64,000 nucleotides of DNA from Haloplanus salinus (GTDB taxonomy: Archaea > Halobacteriota > Halobacteria > Halobacteriales > Haloferacaceae), in contig NZ_QPHM01000001.1 of assembly GCF_003336245.1 (NCBI RefSeq), forward strand, positions 1,798,001-1,862,000. Reading direction: 5' to 3'. The notes under the pieces were generated by a model, which saw nothing but the letters and a program-made list of their open reading frames with translations, had not been told where the DNA came from and searched no databases. The stretch's first letter is position 1. Every line of letters begins with the position of its first letter. The translations under genes were made by a program, and so were the position numbers. This document shows, piece after piece, positions 27,814-36,855 of the stretch.

Positions 27814-27876
27814 AATCAGGGAAGTCGCAGCGCCGAGCGGAGCGAGGCGACCGTCTTCCCGTGGTTCAAATCCCGG
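27814..27876 (-). repeat. 63-bp inverted repeat, arm B
   Basis: Exact reverse complement of 6498-6560. It ends in GGTTCAAATCCCGG, so its last bases double as a tRNA T-arm. The sequence lies 52 bases after tRNA-Ala, whereas arm A lies on the 3' side of tRNA-Asp. Confidence 0.9.
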
Positions 27877-27884
27877 CGAGTCCA
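27863..27884 (+). repeat. Copy 2 of tRNA-Ala 3' end (att-like)
   Basis: 22 bases identical to 27741-27762, the T-arm and acceptor end of tRNA-Ala including A73. No tRNA body is attached. Confidence 0.85.
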
Positions 27885-27934
27885 CTCACGTCCGTTCGTT
27901 CCCTCGCCGACTTCCTGCTCACTCCGTTCGCGGG

Positions 27935-27955
27935 AATCCCGGCGAGTCCATCGGA
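27935..27955 (+). repeat. Copy 3 of tRNA-Ala 3' end (att-like)
   Basis: 21 bases identical to 27747-27767, which includes five bases of flank after the tRNA (TCGGA). This flank match makes it look like a direct duplicate of the integration core. It forms the left border of the HicAB segment. Confidence 0.85.
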
Positions 27956-28044
27956 TTTCTTATAATTCTCTGCGGGGGCCAACGGTAGCCGGAATCGAGA
28001 TCACGGATTCGAGTACCAGCGCGTCCGTGGTTATCGGTGCTGGC

Positions 28045-28296
28045 TCAGCGGTTCTCGTCGAGCCACCGACACCACGCGTGGAAGTCTTTCGCTCCGCACT
28101 GGTCGGCGATCGACTGGAGCGTCCCCGTAGGAATCAGATCTGCGGACTTCATCGGAACGGTGACCACCCGAACTTCGCCCGTGTCGGGGTGTTCGTATCG
28201 AAGTTTCAGGTGACTGCCAGTGCGGTCGACAGGATGGTAACCGTGGGAGGTAAGCACCGATGCGATCTCCTGCCCGGAAAAAGACGTCCGGACCAT
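28045..28296 (-). CDS. hicA: HicA-family mRNA interferase toxin
   Basis: 83 aa, a double-stranded-RNA-binding-like fold. The N-terminus TSFSGQEIASVLTSHGYHP has the HicA pattern; the usual catalytic His follows in RTGSHLKLRYEHPDTGEVRVV. The tail has IPTGTLQSIADQCG. HicA cleaves mRNA on ribosomes or free RNA. It lies 3 bases after the putative antitoxin in the same direction (order hicB-hicA on the minus strand). The pair sits between two copies of the tRNA-Ala 3' end. Confidence 0.88.
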   Translation of the reverse strand: MVRTSFSGQEIASVLTSHGYHPVDRTGSHLKLRYEHPDTGEVRVVTVPMKSADLIPTGTLQSIADQCGAKDFHAWCRWLDENR

Positions 28297-28299
28297 CCG

Positions 28300-28566
28300 T
28301 CACTGCATGAACTCGGGGAGTTCCTCGGTATCGAAGTCGTCGGGGTCGAGCCCCCATTCGCGGAGGTCCTCGTCCGTGACGGGCTCGCCGCCTCCCTCGT
28401 GGAGTTCGAGTGCTTCGGCGAGCATTCTGAGCGCTTCGGACTTGGTGTCACCGAACGAGGCGACACCGGTCTCGATATCCTTGGCCGTGATGCTCCCGTC
28501 CTCTTCGTGGATGAAGACGACACCCTCCGACCCGTCTCGGTCGCGGGTTGTGCTCGCCATTATCAT
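28300..28566 (-). CDS. hicB: HicB-family antitoxin
   Basis: 88 aa (start MIMASTT; a Met two codons in is equally possible). The N-terminal partial RNase H-like fold shows IHEEDGSITAKDIETGVAS and FGDTKSEALRMLAEALELH, the normal HicB pattern. No helix-turn-helix or ribbon-helix-helix domain is visible after it; the acidic tail DPDDFDTEELPEFMQ may lie over the toxin. Translated before HicA, as expected for an antitoxin. Confidence 0.87.
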   Translation of the reverse strand: MIMASTTRDRDGSEGVVFIHEEDGSITAKDIETGVASFGDTKSEALRMLAEALELHEGGGEPVTDEDLREWGLDPDDFDTEELPEFMQ

Positions 28567-29045
28567 ACACTACGGTCGACACCGAGGATAAGGATTCGCC
28601 CCGCACGAGGCGATACCAGCGCAGCGGAGAGGGCTCCCACCCGGCGAGTCCACTACACCCGTGCTTTCGCTCGAACTACCTCGACAAGCGACGGCGGTCT
28701 CACTCCTACGGCATCCTGCGCCGGGGACGATCCCGAAACTAATCGCCGTTCGAATCGAAGGACTCCCGACGCCGAATGGGTCCACGCCGTCCGCCGATGC
28801 CATCGAGGGAAATCGGGAGTAGGCGGCGTGACGGCGGACGCCGACTCCGGCGGCTCCGCGTACCGCCCGATCGACTTCGCGACGACCCCGCGACCCTCCT
28901 CCGGGAACAGTCCGGAGACGAGCGCCGAGCGCGGCGACGGTATCGACACCGCCGGTGGCATCCCGGTCGGAAACAGCATCGACCCGTTCGTGTGCCCTCG
29001 TGGGCATCACGCCGTCTCCGTTTCGGCCAATCGGTCCAGCCGTGA
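28567..29045. other. Vestigial stretch downstream of HicAB
   Basis: No convincing gene in 479 bases. Open frames exist on both strands but are short and change composition. The first part contains the fourth tRNA-Ala tail copy (28640-28652). An isolated protein-like phrase (DAEWVHAVRRCHRGKSG near 28770) suggests rubble of former genes. Confidence 0.55.
28640..28652 (+). repeat. Copy 4 of tRNA-Ala 3' end, partial
   Basis: CCCGGCGAGTCCA matches the last 13 bases of tRNA-Ala (27750-27762). It lies just upstream of the divergent end of the HicAB segment and with copy 3 frames it. Thirteen bases in GC-rich DNA could occur by chance, but the position argues otherwise. Confidence 0.6.
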
Positions 29046-29353
29046 GACCTGCCGTGCGAACGGTTTCGACCCGACTTCGGGGCGGAGACCGACCTCGTCG
29101 ACCTTCGCGAGGAGAGCCCGCCCTCGGCAGACGAGAGTGACGACAGCGAACTCGTCACCGACGGCAGGTCGATTCGTGGCTCCGAGGCCATCGGCGATAT
29201 CGAACGCCACCTACGGAGGGCACCCGACGAGACCCACGACCGCGGGACGAAGCCCGTCCGCGTCGACGCCGACGACCCGGAGAACACCCACGGCGCCGAC
29301 GTGGTCGTCCGTCCCGCCTGCCTCGAAATCGCCCGCAAGGAGGGGTCGGCGTG
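29046..29353 (+). pseudogene. 5'-truncated gene of unknown function
   Basis: From a stop at 29043 the frame reads about 100 residues of protein-like sequence: RPDFGAETDLVDLREESPP, then GSEAIGDIERHLRRAPDE, and VVVRPACLEIARKEGSA. Codon use is typical for the genome. There is no start codon before the conserved-looking part, so the 5' end was probably lost. The stop overlaps the next start (GTGA), which suggests it was once an operon partner of the following ORF. Family not recognised. Confidence 0.5.
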
Positions 29354-29674
29354 ATCGACACGGACGAACTCTCCGCCGAGGAGAGTCCCGCCGTCGTCGA
29401 CGCTCAGATGCTGCGGAAGGCGCTCGCCTACCGGCACCTCGCCGACGGGATCGAGGTCCTCGAGGACGAGGACTCGGTGTTCGAATCGCTCGTCAACTCG
29501 ATCACGAAGCAACACCCGTCGGCGACGACCGGACGGCACGCGCTCGGATCCGACACCGAACCCCACGAGGCGAGCGGCGGGCTGGCTCGTTCGCGGTACG
29601 GAAGGAGCGCCGAGGTGGGGTCGATGCATGGTCGATCCGACTCGGCGGCCCCACGGTGGGGCATCGACAACTGA
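29351..29674 (+). CDS. Hypothetical protein, probably damaged at the C-terminus
   Basis: 107 aa from a GTG start that overlaps the preceding stop. Residues 1-57 are ordinary acidic helical haloarchaeal protein (LSAEESPAVVDAQMLRKAL and HLADGIEVLEDEDSVFES). After KQHPS the sequence turns Arg/Ser/Gly-rich, as in an out-of-frame tail. It may therefore be a frameshifted remnant. No family recognised. Confidence 0.4.
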   Translation: MIDTDELSAEESPAVVDAQMLRKALAYRHLADGIEVLEDEDSVFESLVNSITKQHPSATTGRHALGSDTEPHEASGGLARSRYGRSAEVGSMHGRSDSAAPRWGIDN

Positions 29675-29806
29675 GTCGGGTTCCTATACAAACGTGCCGC
29701 CCCAATTCTCAACAGTTAAAACTGCAGCCGCTCGGAGGGAGTTTCGGGCGTCACCAGTCCTGCCCGGTCGATCCGGCGAACACCTCGGGACGGTCCCGGC
29801 ACCCTC

Positions 29807-31135
29807 TCAGTTCTCCTCGGGTGGCAGTCCCCCGTCGTCTATCACCGTGCCGTCCTCGTCGACGGTGACGACGCCGCGGTTGTTCACCGCGTACGGGTCG
29901 AGGCCAACCTCTTCCATGAACCCTTTGTAGAGGCGTTCGACCGTTTCGCCGTCTTTCTGTCGGTCGGAGGCCCGATCACAGAGTTCGATCAGATCCTCGG
30001 GAACGTCGTTCTCGTGGACGATCCAGTGGTTGATCAGATCGGAGAGCCGGCGGATGGGCGAAGTGAAGTGGCCGTAGATGTCGAAGTTGAGGGCGTGGTG
30101 ACCGCCGAAGGGGTCGTTCATGTACTTCGCACGGGGCATCACCTTCAGGACCGCCCGCTGGATCTTCGAGAGCATCCGGTCGGGCGCCGTCTCCAGCGCG
30201 CCGTTGACCGCCTTTCGGGGGTCGTCCCACTTGTCGGAGGGGATGGAGACGCCGTTCAGTTCCTGAATCTCGCGGAGCGCGTCGTTCCACTGGTCCGGGG
30301 TGGGCTGGGGGTGGACGCGGTACATCGCCTCGACGCCGCGGTTCCACATCAGTTCGTGGGTCACCGCCTTGTTCGCTTTCAGCATGCACTCCTCGATGAT
30401 GGTGTGGGCGCGGTCACGCCGCGGGTTGAGGACGAGCGATCCGTCCTCCTTGCGCTGTTCGTGCATCCGGTCGGCGAGTTCGAACGCGAGGGTGTTCTCC
30501 TCGTGGAGCGGGGCGTCGGGGTCCTCCAGCCGGTTCTCACACTGGCTGTAGGTGAGCCGTTCGTCGCTCCGGATGACGGATTTGTAGATGTCTAGCTCCT
30601 CGAAGGAGAGCGTCTCCTTGTCGAGTTCCATCTCGACGGTGTGAGCGAGGCGATCCTCGTCGGGGACGAGCGAACACACCGTCTCCGCGAGCGTCGGCGG
30701 GAGCATGTGGATCGTGTAGGCGGGAAGATAGACGGTGTTGCCCCGCTGGACGGCCTCCTCCCACATCGCCGAGTCGGGGTGGACGTAGTGAGTCACGTCC
30801 GCGATGTGGACCCACAGGCGGTAGGCGTCCGCTTCCTCACGGACGCTGATCGCGTCGTCGAAGTCCTGGGCGTCGATGGGGTCGGTCGTCCACGCCGTCA
30901 GGTCCCGGAGGTCCGTCCGGCGCTCCAGTTCGTCCTGAATCTCCCCTTGGACGCCCTCGGTCCGCTCGCGCGCCTCCCGGAGGACGTCGGGTGGGAAGCC
31001 GTCCCGAATCTCGAACTCCTCGAATAGTTCTTCGCGTTTCTCCTGTAACTGGCGGGCCTCGGCCGGGCTGATCTCGACCGGTCCCTGGCCCTCGGCCGTC
31101 CCGGCCTGGGCCTGCGCTTCGGAATCGCTCGTCAT
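29807..31135 (-). CDS. RNB-domain exoribonuclease (RNase R/II family)
   Basis: 442 aa. The catalytic RNB domain has TTDPIDAQDFDDAIS with the clustered Asp residues of the two-metal centre near residue 90, then LWVHIADVTHYV, GNTVYLP and, near the end, HFTSPIRRLSDLINHW. Cold-shock and S1 RNA-binding domains of bacterial RNase R are missing, as in other haloarchaeal members. A charged N-terminus of about 50 residues precedes RNB. Start MTSDSEAQAQ was chosen as the first Met with haloarchaeal composition. Known: the haloarchaeal enzyme is a 3'-5' exoribonuclease that replaces the exosome. Confidence 0.93.
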   Translation of the reverse strand: MTSDSEAQAQAGTAEGQGPVEISPAEARQLQEKREELFEEFEIRDGFPPDVLREARERTEGVQGEIQDELERRTDLRDLTAWTTDPIDAQDFDDAISVREEADAYRLWVHIADVTHYVHPDSAMWEEAVQRGNTVYLPAYTIHMLPPTLAETVCSLVPDEDRLAHTVEMELDKETLSFEELDIYKSVIRSDERLTYSQCENRLEDPDAPLHEENTLAFELADRMHEQRKEDGSLVLNPRRDRAHTIIEECMLKANKAVTHELMWNRGVEAMYRVHPQPTPDQWNDALREIQELNGVSIPSDKWDDPRKAVNGALETAPDRMLSKIQRAVLKVMPRAKYMNDPFGGHHALNFDIYGHFTSPIRRLSDLINHWIVHENDVPEDLIELCDRASDRQKDGETVERLYKGFMEEVGLDPYAVNNRGVVTVDEDGTVIDDGGLPPEEN

Positions 31136-31209
31136 GCCCCGGACTATACGTGACGGGTAGTTAGACGTGTCGGGCGTCCGATCGCGGCGTGGGACGGGAT
31201 CACATCCGC

Positions 31210-31521
31210 TCAGGACTCGGGCTCTTCCGCCGAGCCGTACCGCTCCTCGACGGTGCCGTAGTAGCGTTCGAGGAAGTCCGTCTGCGAGAGCGGCTCCCCA
31301 TCGCCGATCTCGACGAGCAACGCTTCGAGTTCGTCGCGGGGTTGGTGACAGAGGTTCCGGTAACACTCCTTACAGAGGTGTTCGAACTCCTTGCCGTGTC
31401 GGCTCCAACGGTCTCCCTCCTTGTCGTACTCGCGGGCCTCGGACCGGAGGAGGGACGAGCCACACGCGATGCAGACGACCGTCTTCCGATCCCGCCCCCC
31501 ATCCGATCCGGAGCGCCACAT
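31210..31521 (-). CDS. Small double-CxxC zinc-finger protein
   Basis: 103 aa. The first pair is CIACGSSLLRSEAREYDK, the second CKECYRNLCHQPRDELE. Between them is a charged segment (DRWSRHGKEFEHL). The C-terminus is acidic. This looks like a conserved haloarchaeal DUF protein; no enzymatic motif. It is transcribed in the same direction as the RNB gene downstream, with 74 bases between. Confidence 0.7.
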   Translation of the reverse strand: MWRSGSDGGRDRKTVVCIACGSSLLRSEAREYDKEGDRWSRHGKEFEHLCKECYRNLCHQPRDELEALLVEIGDGEPLSQTDFLERYYGTVEERYGSAEEPES

Positions 31522-31626
31522 GCGCGAAGTCAGGACCCACGCCCACTTAGCGTTTGTTACACGGCCGACGGGCGGCCGGCGGCGCGCGATAATCAGTATT
31601 ATCCGCCGAGCGACCCACCGTCACGT

Positions 31627-32106
31627 ATGGAAGTCAAATCCCGCCATCACCTGCGGAGCGACGAAATACGGGACTTGGAGACGACCCTCGACGACGCTCT
31701 CGGCGTCACCCTCGACGGCGACACCTACGAACGCGTCGACCTCGTCGGGACCGAGTTCGACCTCGTCCTCGTCGACGGCGAGCCATCGGTCTTCTACGTC
31801 GACGGCGACCCGTTCCTGACGGTCCGGGGTGCGAACGCCTACCCTCCAGAGCGTCGGGTCGTCACCGTCGATGCCGGCGCCGTCCAGTTCGTCAGCGACG
31901 GCGCCGACGTGATGCGCCCCGGCATCGTCGACGCCGACGAGGACATCGCTCCCGGCGACCTCGTCGCCATCGTCGAGGAGACCCACGGCAAGGCGCTGGC
32001 CGTCGGCCGCGCCCTCGACCCCGGCGCCGACCTCGTCGGTGACTCGGGGAAGGTGATCGAGTCCGTCCACCACGTCGGCGACGACCTCTACGAGTTCTCG
32101 GTGTAG
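31627..32106 (+). CDS. PUA domain RNA-binding protein
   Basis: 159 aa. The N-terminal half (MEVKSRHHLRSDEIRDLETTL) resembles the pre-PUA domain of archaeal MCT-1-like proteins. The PUA domain spans about 75-155 with RVVTVDAGAVQFVSDGADVMRPGI and GDLVAIVEETHGKALAVGRAL. Likely binds tRNA or rRNA. ATG at 31627 was chosen because the pre-PUA start is conserved there. A TATA-like TCAGTATTAT lies at 31593-31602. Confidence 0.88.
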   Translation: MEVKSRHHLRSDEIRDLETTLDDALGVTLDGDTYERVDLVGTEFDLVLVDGEPSVFYVDGDPFLTVRGANAYPPERRVVTVDAGAVQFVSDGADVMRPGIVDADEDIAPGDLVAIVEETHGKALAVGRALDPGADLVGDSGKVIESVHHVGDDLYEFSV

Positions 32107-32225
32107 CCGCCACCGGCCGCGGCGTGGTCACCACGTCGGTCGCGTCCGACGCCGAACCCTCCCGGCGTTTCCGAGCGTGAAACCCATCCCGGACCTATAG
32201 GCCTCTCGCCTCCGACCGTCGCGAC

Positions 32226-32411
32226 GTGTCCCAGCGATCCCCGCTCGCGAACCCCGTCGTGCGGCACGCCGTCGGCGCCACCGGCGCCATCGCCGTCGTG
32301 GCCGTCGCGTACCTCTTTCTCGACGGTACCGTTCAACTCGCCGCCTACGCCATCGCGGCTCTCGACCTCGTCGTCACGCCGCAGATACTGAAGCGAGCCG
32401 CGACCGGCTAG
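32226..32411 (+). CDS. Small membrane protein, two helices
   Basis: 61 aa from GTG. Residues 13-32 (VGATGAIAVVAVAYLFLDG) and 34-52 are hydrophobic. A basic end (LKRAATG) follows. No motif. Probably real, because codon composition is good and the gene fills an otherwise empty gap, but function is unknown. Confidence 0.55.
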   Translation: MSQRSPLANPVVRHAVGATGAIAVVAVAYLFLDGTVQLAAYAIAALDLVVTPQILKRAATG

Positions 32412-32453
32412 CCAGCGACGCGGCGGCTCGCGTTCCCCGTTGCGCGCACCGAC

Positions 32454-33095
32454 CTAGCCGTACCGCTCCACCGCCGCCTCGTAGCCCCGTTTCGCCAGCC
32501 GGTACGTCTCGCGCAGGTCGGCCACCGGCGTCTCGCTCGCGTCGACGCGCAGGTCGTGATACAACGGGGCGTCCCCGCTGGCGGTCCGCACGACCACCGC
32601 CGCGCTCCCGACCGGCAGGTCGCGCCCGTCGCCGCCCGCCCGCTCCGCCGCCGCGAGGGCAGTCAGTAGCCGACGGGCGAGGGGTGCGTCGCGTTCGTTC
32701 TCGGCGTACCCCTGCGCCAACGCGTCGAGCACCGCCTCGTCGGCCGTCGCGGTCCCCCCGACGGTGTAGCCGTCGCCGAGGCGGTCCGTCGCGACGGGCT
32801 GACAGCCCGCGCCAGTGTGGGCGCCGACCGACTCGGCGCCGACGCCGTGAATCTGGCGGTGGGGCGAGCCGTCGGCGGCGGCCGCGGATATCGCGTCTGC
32901 GACGCGGTGGCCGTCGGCGACGGCGTCGAGGATCCGCGTGCCCACGTCGGCGTCGACCATCCCGGCCACCGCGACGGCACCGGCGTCGCTCGCGTACGGG
33001 CAGACGCTCCCCACCGCCGGGACGCGGGCCGCGGCGGCGACGCCGAAGCGCAGTCCGTCCGGCCCCCGCTCCCGGACGCAGATGCTGTAGGTCAC
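32454..33095 (-). CDS. DUF1028 family protein
   Basis: 213 aa from a GTG start (VTYSICVRERG), an Ntn-hydrolase-like fold. The conserved order TYSI-AR, AVGSVCPYA, AVAVAGMVDADVGTRILDAVADG, and AHTGAGCQP, GYTVGGT is the DUF1028 pattern. Upstream codons would add about 40 unrelated residues. A biochemical role is not established. It diverges from sepF with an 80-base intergenic region that must serve both. Confidence 0.8.
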   Translation of the reverse strand: MTYSICVRERGPDGLRFGVAAAARVPAVGSVCPYASDAGAVAVAGMVDADVGTRILDAVADGHRVADAISAAAADGSPHRQIHGVGAESVGAHTGAGCQPVATDRLGDGYTVGGTATADEAVLDALAQGYAENERDAPLARRLLTALAAAERAGGDGRDLPVGSAAVVVRTASGDAPLYHDLRVDASETPVADLRETYRLAKRGYEAAVERYG

Positions 33096-33174
33096 GGTCG
33101 ATGCTGGGGTCGCGACGTGAAAAATCTCCGCGTCTGACGCAAGAACTATTGAGCCGGTGGTTCCTGTACCTACC

Positions 33175-33528
33175 ATGGGCATCATGAGCAAGATCCTCGG
33201 CGGCGGCGGGACCCACAGCACCGAGGACTACGTGGAACTGAGCCTCGACGACTTCGACACGGCGCGAGCCGAGGCGGGGATGAGCGTGCACATCGCGGAG
33301 ATCAGCGAGCAGCGAGACGCCATGGCGATCAAGGACGCCGTTTACGACGGTGACCTCGTCATCGCGGACATCACGCGGATGAGTCCGAGCGACAGCGTCG
33401 TCGACCGGATTCTGGAGGACCTCCGGCAGGTCGCCCGCGAAGTCGACGGCGACGTGGTCCAGAAAGGCGACGATCAGATCATCGTCGCGCCGACGGGCGT
33501 CGCGATCAGCCGCGAGAAGCTGTCCTGA
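33175..33528 (+). CDS. sepF: Cell division protein SepF
   Basis: 117 aa. Archaeal SepF is the FtsZ membrane anchor. MGIMSKILGGGG is the amphipathic membrane-targeting N-terminus; the core follows with VADITRM-like VIADITRMSPSD and DGDVVQKGDDQIIVAPTG. Start was taken at MGIMSK rather than six codons upstream because the amphipathic helix is the known N-terminus. Haloarchaeal FtsZ rings depend on it. Confidence 0.93.
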   Translation: MGIMSKILGGGGTHSTEDYVELSLDDFDTARAEAGMSVHIAEISEQRDAMAIKDAVYDGDLVIADITRMSPSDSVVDRILEDLRQVAREVDGDVVQKGDDQIIVAPTGVAISREKLS

Positions 33529-33591
33529 CCGGCGGCCGCGGTTGCCCGCGACCGACAGCGTTTCAGCGATCCGGCCCCCAGTCGGTCGTAG

Positions 33592-36582
33592 ATGAGCCAG
33601 GACTACATCGAGGTTCGCGGGGCCGAGGAACACAACCTCAAGGACCTCGACGTCCGCATCCCCCGCGAGGAGTTCAGCGTCGTCACCGGTCTATCGGGCT
33701 CGGGCAAGTCGTCGCTCGCCTTCGAGACGGTGTACGCCGAAGGCCAGCGACGCTACATCGAGTCCCTCTCGGCGTACGCCCGCAACTTCCTCGGGCAGAT
33801 GGACAAGCCACAGGTCGAAAGCGTCGAGGGCCTCTCGCCGGCCATCTCCATCGACCAGAAAAACGCCGCCAACAACCCCCGGTCGACGGTCGGCACCGTC
33901 ACCGAACTCCACGACTACCTCCGCTTGCTGTACGCCCGCATCGGTACTCCCCACTGCCCCGAGTGCGGGCGCGAGGTGGGCGAACAGAGCGCGAGTCAGA
34001 TGGTGAGTCGCCTCCTCGAACTGCCCCCGGGGACGAAGGCCAAACTCTGTGCGCCGGTCGTTCGCGACCAGAAGGGGGCGTTCGAGGATCGATTCGACGA
34101 CCTAGTGAGCGACGGGTACAGCCGCGTCGAAGTCGACGGCGAGTCGTACGACCTCACGATGGATCGCCCGGAGTTGGACGAGAACTACGACCACACGGTC
34201 GACGTGGTGGTCGACCGGGTGACGGTCGATCCCGAGGCCCGCTCGCGCATCACGGACTCGGTGGAGACGGCCCTGGCGGAGGCGGGCGGCGTCCTGAAGG
34301 TCGTCCTTCCCGACCCGCCTGAAGGCGTCGAACTCGGCGGGTCGGCGGCGCGGTCGACGGGTGACCTGGCTGCCGGCGTCGACCCCGCGGACGACGGGGA
34401 CGATGCCGACCCGGCTCCCGACCGCCTCGTCGTCGAGTTCTCCGAGGATCTGGCCTGTACCCACTGCGGCATCGACATCCCGGAAATCGAGACGCGGAGC
34501 TTCTCGTTTAACAGCCCACACGGCGCCTGCCCGGAGTGTGAAGGCATCGGCAACGCGAAGGAAGTCGACCCGGATCTGGTGGTGGAAGACGAGAGCAAGC
34601 CGCTGAAGCACGTCTTCGAGCCGTGGAGCTACAACCGCTCGTACTACCGTCGACAGCTCGACTCGGTGGCGAGACATTTCGGCGTCTCGGTCGACACGCC
34701 CTTCGCGGCACTGGACGACGAGGTACAGGACGCCTTCCTCTTCGGCACCGACGAGGACGTACTCTTCGAGTGGACGACGAAAAATGGCGTTCGCCGGAAG
34801 GAACAGCCGTTCGAGGGCGTGATCGGCAACCTCGAACGCCGGCACGTCGAGACGGACTCGGACAACACCCGCGACCACATCGAGGAGTTCATGGCCGTCA
34901 CCACCTGTCCGGAATGTGACGGCACGCGCCTCAAGCCCGCGTCACGGGCCGTCGTCGTCGACGGGACGGCCATCACCGACGTCAATCGGCTGTCCATCGC
35001 GGACGCCCTCGCCCACTTCGAGGGGCTGGAGTCCGCGCTCACCGAGCGCGAGCGAACCATCGCGGAGGAGATCCTGAAGGAGATCCGCGCCCGCCTCGGG
35101 TTCATGAAGGAGGTGGGGCTGGACTACCTCACGCTGGACCGCGAGGCGGCGACCCTCTCCGGTGGCGAGTCACAGCGCATCCGCCTGGCCACGCAGGTCG
35201 GGTCCGGACTGGTGGGCGTGCTCTACGTCCTCGACGAACCCTCCATCGGCCTCCACCAGCGGGACAACGACCGCCTGCTCGACACCCTAGAGGGCCTGCG
35301 CGACCTCGGCAACACCCTCCTCGTGGTCGAACACGACGAGGAGACGATGCGTCGCGCCGACAACGTCATCGACATGGGTCCCGGACCGGGACGGCGCGGC
35401 GGCGAGGTGGTCGTGCAGGGCGACTTCGACGAGGTGGTCAGCTGTGACGACTCGATCACCGGCGACTACCTCGCCGGCCGCCGTGAGATTCCGGTGCCGG
35501 AGGAGCGCCGCGACCCCGACGACGGCAACCTCACGGTCCGCGGCGCCCGCCAGCACAACCTCGCCGACGTGGACGTCTCCATCCCGCTGGGCCAGTTCGT
35601 CGCCATCACCGGCGTCTCCGGCTCCGGGAAGTCCACGCTCATGCACGACGTACTCTACAAGGGCCTCGCGCGGGAGATGAACGACAACACCTCCGTCGAC
35701 CCCGGCGAGCACGACGCCGTCGAGGGGTACGACGCCATCGAGACGGTTCGTCTCATCGACCAGTCGCCTATCGGCCGCACCCCGCGGTCGAACCCCGCCA
35801 CCTACACCGGCGTCTTCGATCACGTTCGCGAACTCTTCGCCGAGACCAAGCTCGCGAACCAGCGTGGCTACGAGAAGGGCCGTTTCTCGTTCAACGTCAA
35901 AGGCGGCCGCTGTGAGGAGTGTGGGGGGCAAGGCAACGTCAAAATCGAGATGAACTTCCTCTCCGACGTGTACGTCCCTTGCGAGGAGTGTGGCGGCGCC
36001 CGCTACAACGACGAGACGCTCGACGTGACCTACAAGGACGCGACCATCGCGGACGTGCTCGACATGGAGGTCGACGAAGCGCTCGACTTCTTCGAGGCCA
36101 ACACCGGCATCCGCCGGCGGCTCGAACTCCTCCAAGACGTGGGCCTCGGCTACATGCAGCTCGGCCAGCCCTCGACCACGCTCTCGGGCGGCGAAGCCCA
36201 GCGCGTCAAACTCGCGGAGGAGCTGGGCAAGAAAGACTCCGGCGAGACGTTGTACCTGCTCGACGAACCGACCACGGGCCTGCATCCCGAGGACGAGCGC
36301 AAACTGATCGAAGTCCTCCACCGCCTCGCGGATGCCGGTAACACGGTGGTGGTGATCGAACACGAACTCGACCTCGTCAAGAACGCCGACCACGTCATCG
36401 ACCTCGGCCCGGAGGGCGGCGAGGGCGGTGGCGATGTGGTGACGACGGGGACGCCCGAGGACGTGGCGCAGGTTGACGACTCCCACACCGGGCGGTATCT
36501 GCGCGACCTGCTCCCCGACGTGGACCTCACTGGCCCGCGCTCGGATCGCCGGAAGCCGGCGACGGCCGCGGGCGACGACTAA
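33592..36582 (+). CDS. uvrA: Excinuclease ABC subunit A
   Basis: 996 aa, damage-recognition ATPase of nucleotide excision repair. Two ABC modules: Walker [15 protein letters not shown] near residue 33 and [16 protein letters not shown] near 680. Signatures [10 protein letters not shown] and [13 protein letters not shown]. Zinc modules [18 protein letters not shown]...CPECEGIG, and [13 protein letters not shown]...CEECGG. An acidic insertion at about residue 262 ([14 protein letters not shown]) is a halophilic addition. uvrB and uvrC are not in the window. Its stop overlaps the converging zinc-ribbon gene by 4 bases. Confidence 0.96.
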   Translation: MSQDYIEVRGAEEHNLKDLDVRIPREEFSVVTGLSGSGKSSLAFETVYAEGQRRYIESLSAYARNFLGQMDKPQVESVEGLSPAISIDQKNAANNPRSTVGTVTELHDYLRLLYARIGTPHCPECGREVGEQSASQMVSRLLELPPGTKAKLCAPVVRDQKGAFEDRFDDLVSDGYSRVEVDGESYDLTMDRPELDENYDHTVDVVVDRVTVDPEARSRITDSVETALAEAGGVLKVVLPDPPEGVELGGSAARSTGDLAAGVDPADDGDDADPAPDRLVVEFSEDLACTHCGIDIPEIETRSFSFNSPHGACPECEGIGNAKEVDPDLVVEDESKPLKHVFEPWSYNRSYYRRQLDSVARHFGVSVDTPFAALDDEVQDAFLFGTDEDVLFEWTTKNGVRRKEQPFEGVIGNLERRHVETDSDNTRDHIEEFMAVTTCPECDGTRLKPASRAVVVDGTAITDVNRLSIADALAHFEGLESALTERERTIAEEILKEIRARLGFMKEVGLDYLTLDREAATLSGGESQRIRLATQVGSGLVGVLYVLDEPSIGLHQRDNDRLLDTLEGLRDLGNTLLVVEHDEETMRRADNVIDMGPGPGRRGGEVVVQGDFDEVVSCDDSITGDYLAGRREIPVPEERRDPDDGNLTVRGARQHNLADVDVSIPLGQFVAITGVSGSGKSTLMHDVLYKGLAREMNDNTSVDPGEHDAVEGYDAIETVRLIDQSPIGRTPRSNPATYTGVFDHVRELFAETKLANQRGYEKGRFSFNVKGGRCEECGGQGNVKIEMNFLSDVYVPCEECGGARYNDETLDVTYKDATIADVLDMEVDEALDFFEANTGIRRRLELLQDVGLGYMQLGQPSTTLSGGEAQRVKLAEELGKKDSGETLYLLDEPTTGLHPEDERKLIEVLHRLADAGNTVVVIEHELDLVKNADHVIDLGPEGGEGGGDVVTTGTPEDVAQVDDSHTGRYLRDLLPDVDLTGPRSDRRKPATAAGDD

Positions 36583-36791
36583 CCCTCCCCCTCCCCGTCC
36601 GACCGATCGACGACGAACGATACCCCGGTACAGGCCGGGCATCTGATCGCGTCGGCGGTGTCGACGTCCGCCCGCTCGACGGTCGAATACACGAGTACGT
36701 GCTCGACCGGCGTCGCGATCTGTCGGCCACAGAGCGGGCACTCGACGACGCCCTCGCGGACGCGCTCACGGGGGACGACGTTTCCGGACAT
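36579..36791 (-). CDS. Small zinc-ribbon protein
   Basis: 70 aa. ECPLCGRQIATPVEHVLVY and RCPACTGVSFVVD give one two-pair zinc ribbon. Start MSGNVVPRERVREG was chosen; an upstream Met would add 37 basic residues with wrong composition. Type of protein often annotated only as DUF in haloarchaea. Function unknown. Confidence 0.65.
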   Translation of the reverse strand: MSGNVVPRERVREGVVECPLCGRQIATPVEHVLVYSTVERADVDTADAIRCPACTGVSFVVDRSDGEGEG

Positions 36792-36855
36792 CCGTCGGGA
36801 CGCCCTTGCACGCGACGGGGCGTAGTGGTGACGGTGTCGAACCCCCGGCGACCGC

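Noticed and set aside
32684-33187. Plus-strand Arg-rich frame opposite the DUF1028 gene
   Set aside because: Composition shadow; the minus-strand protein matches a known family.
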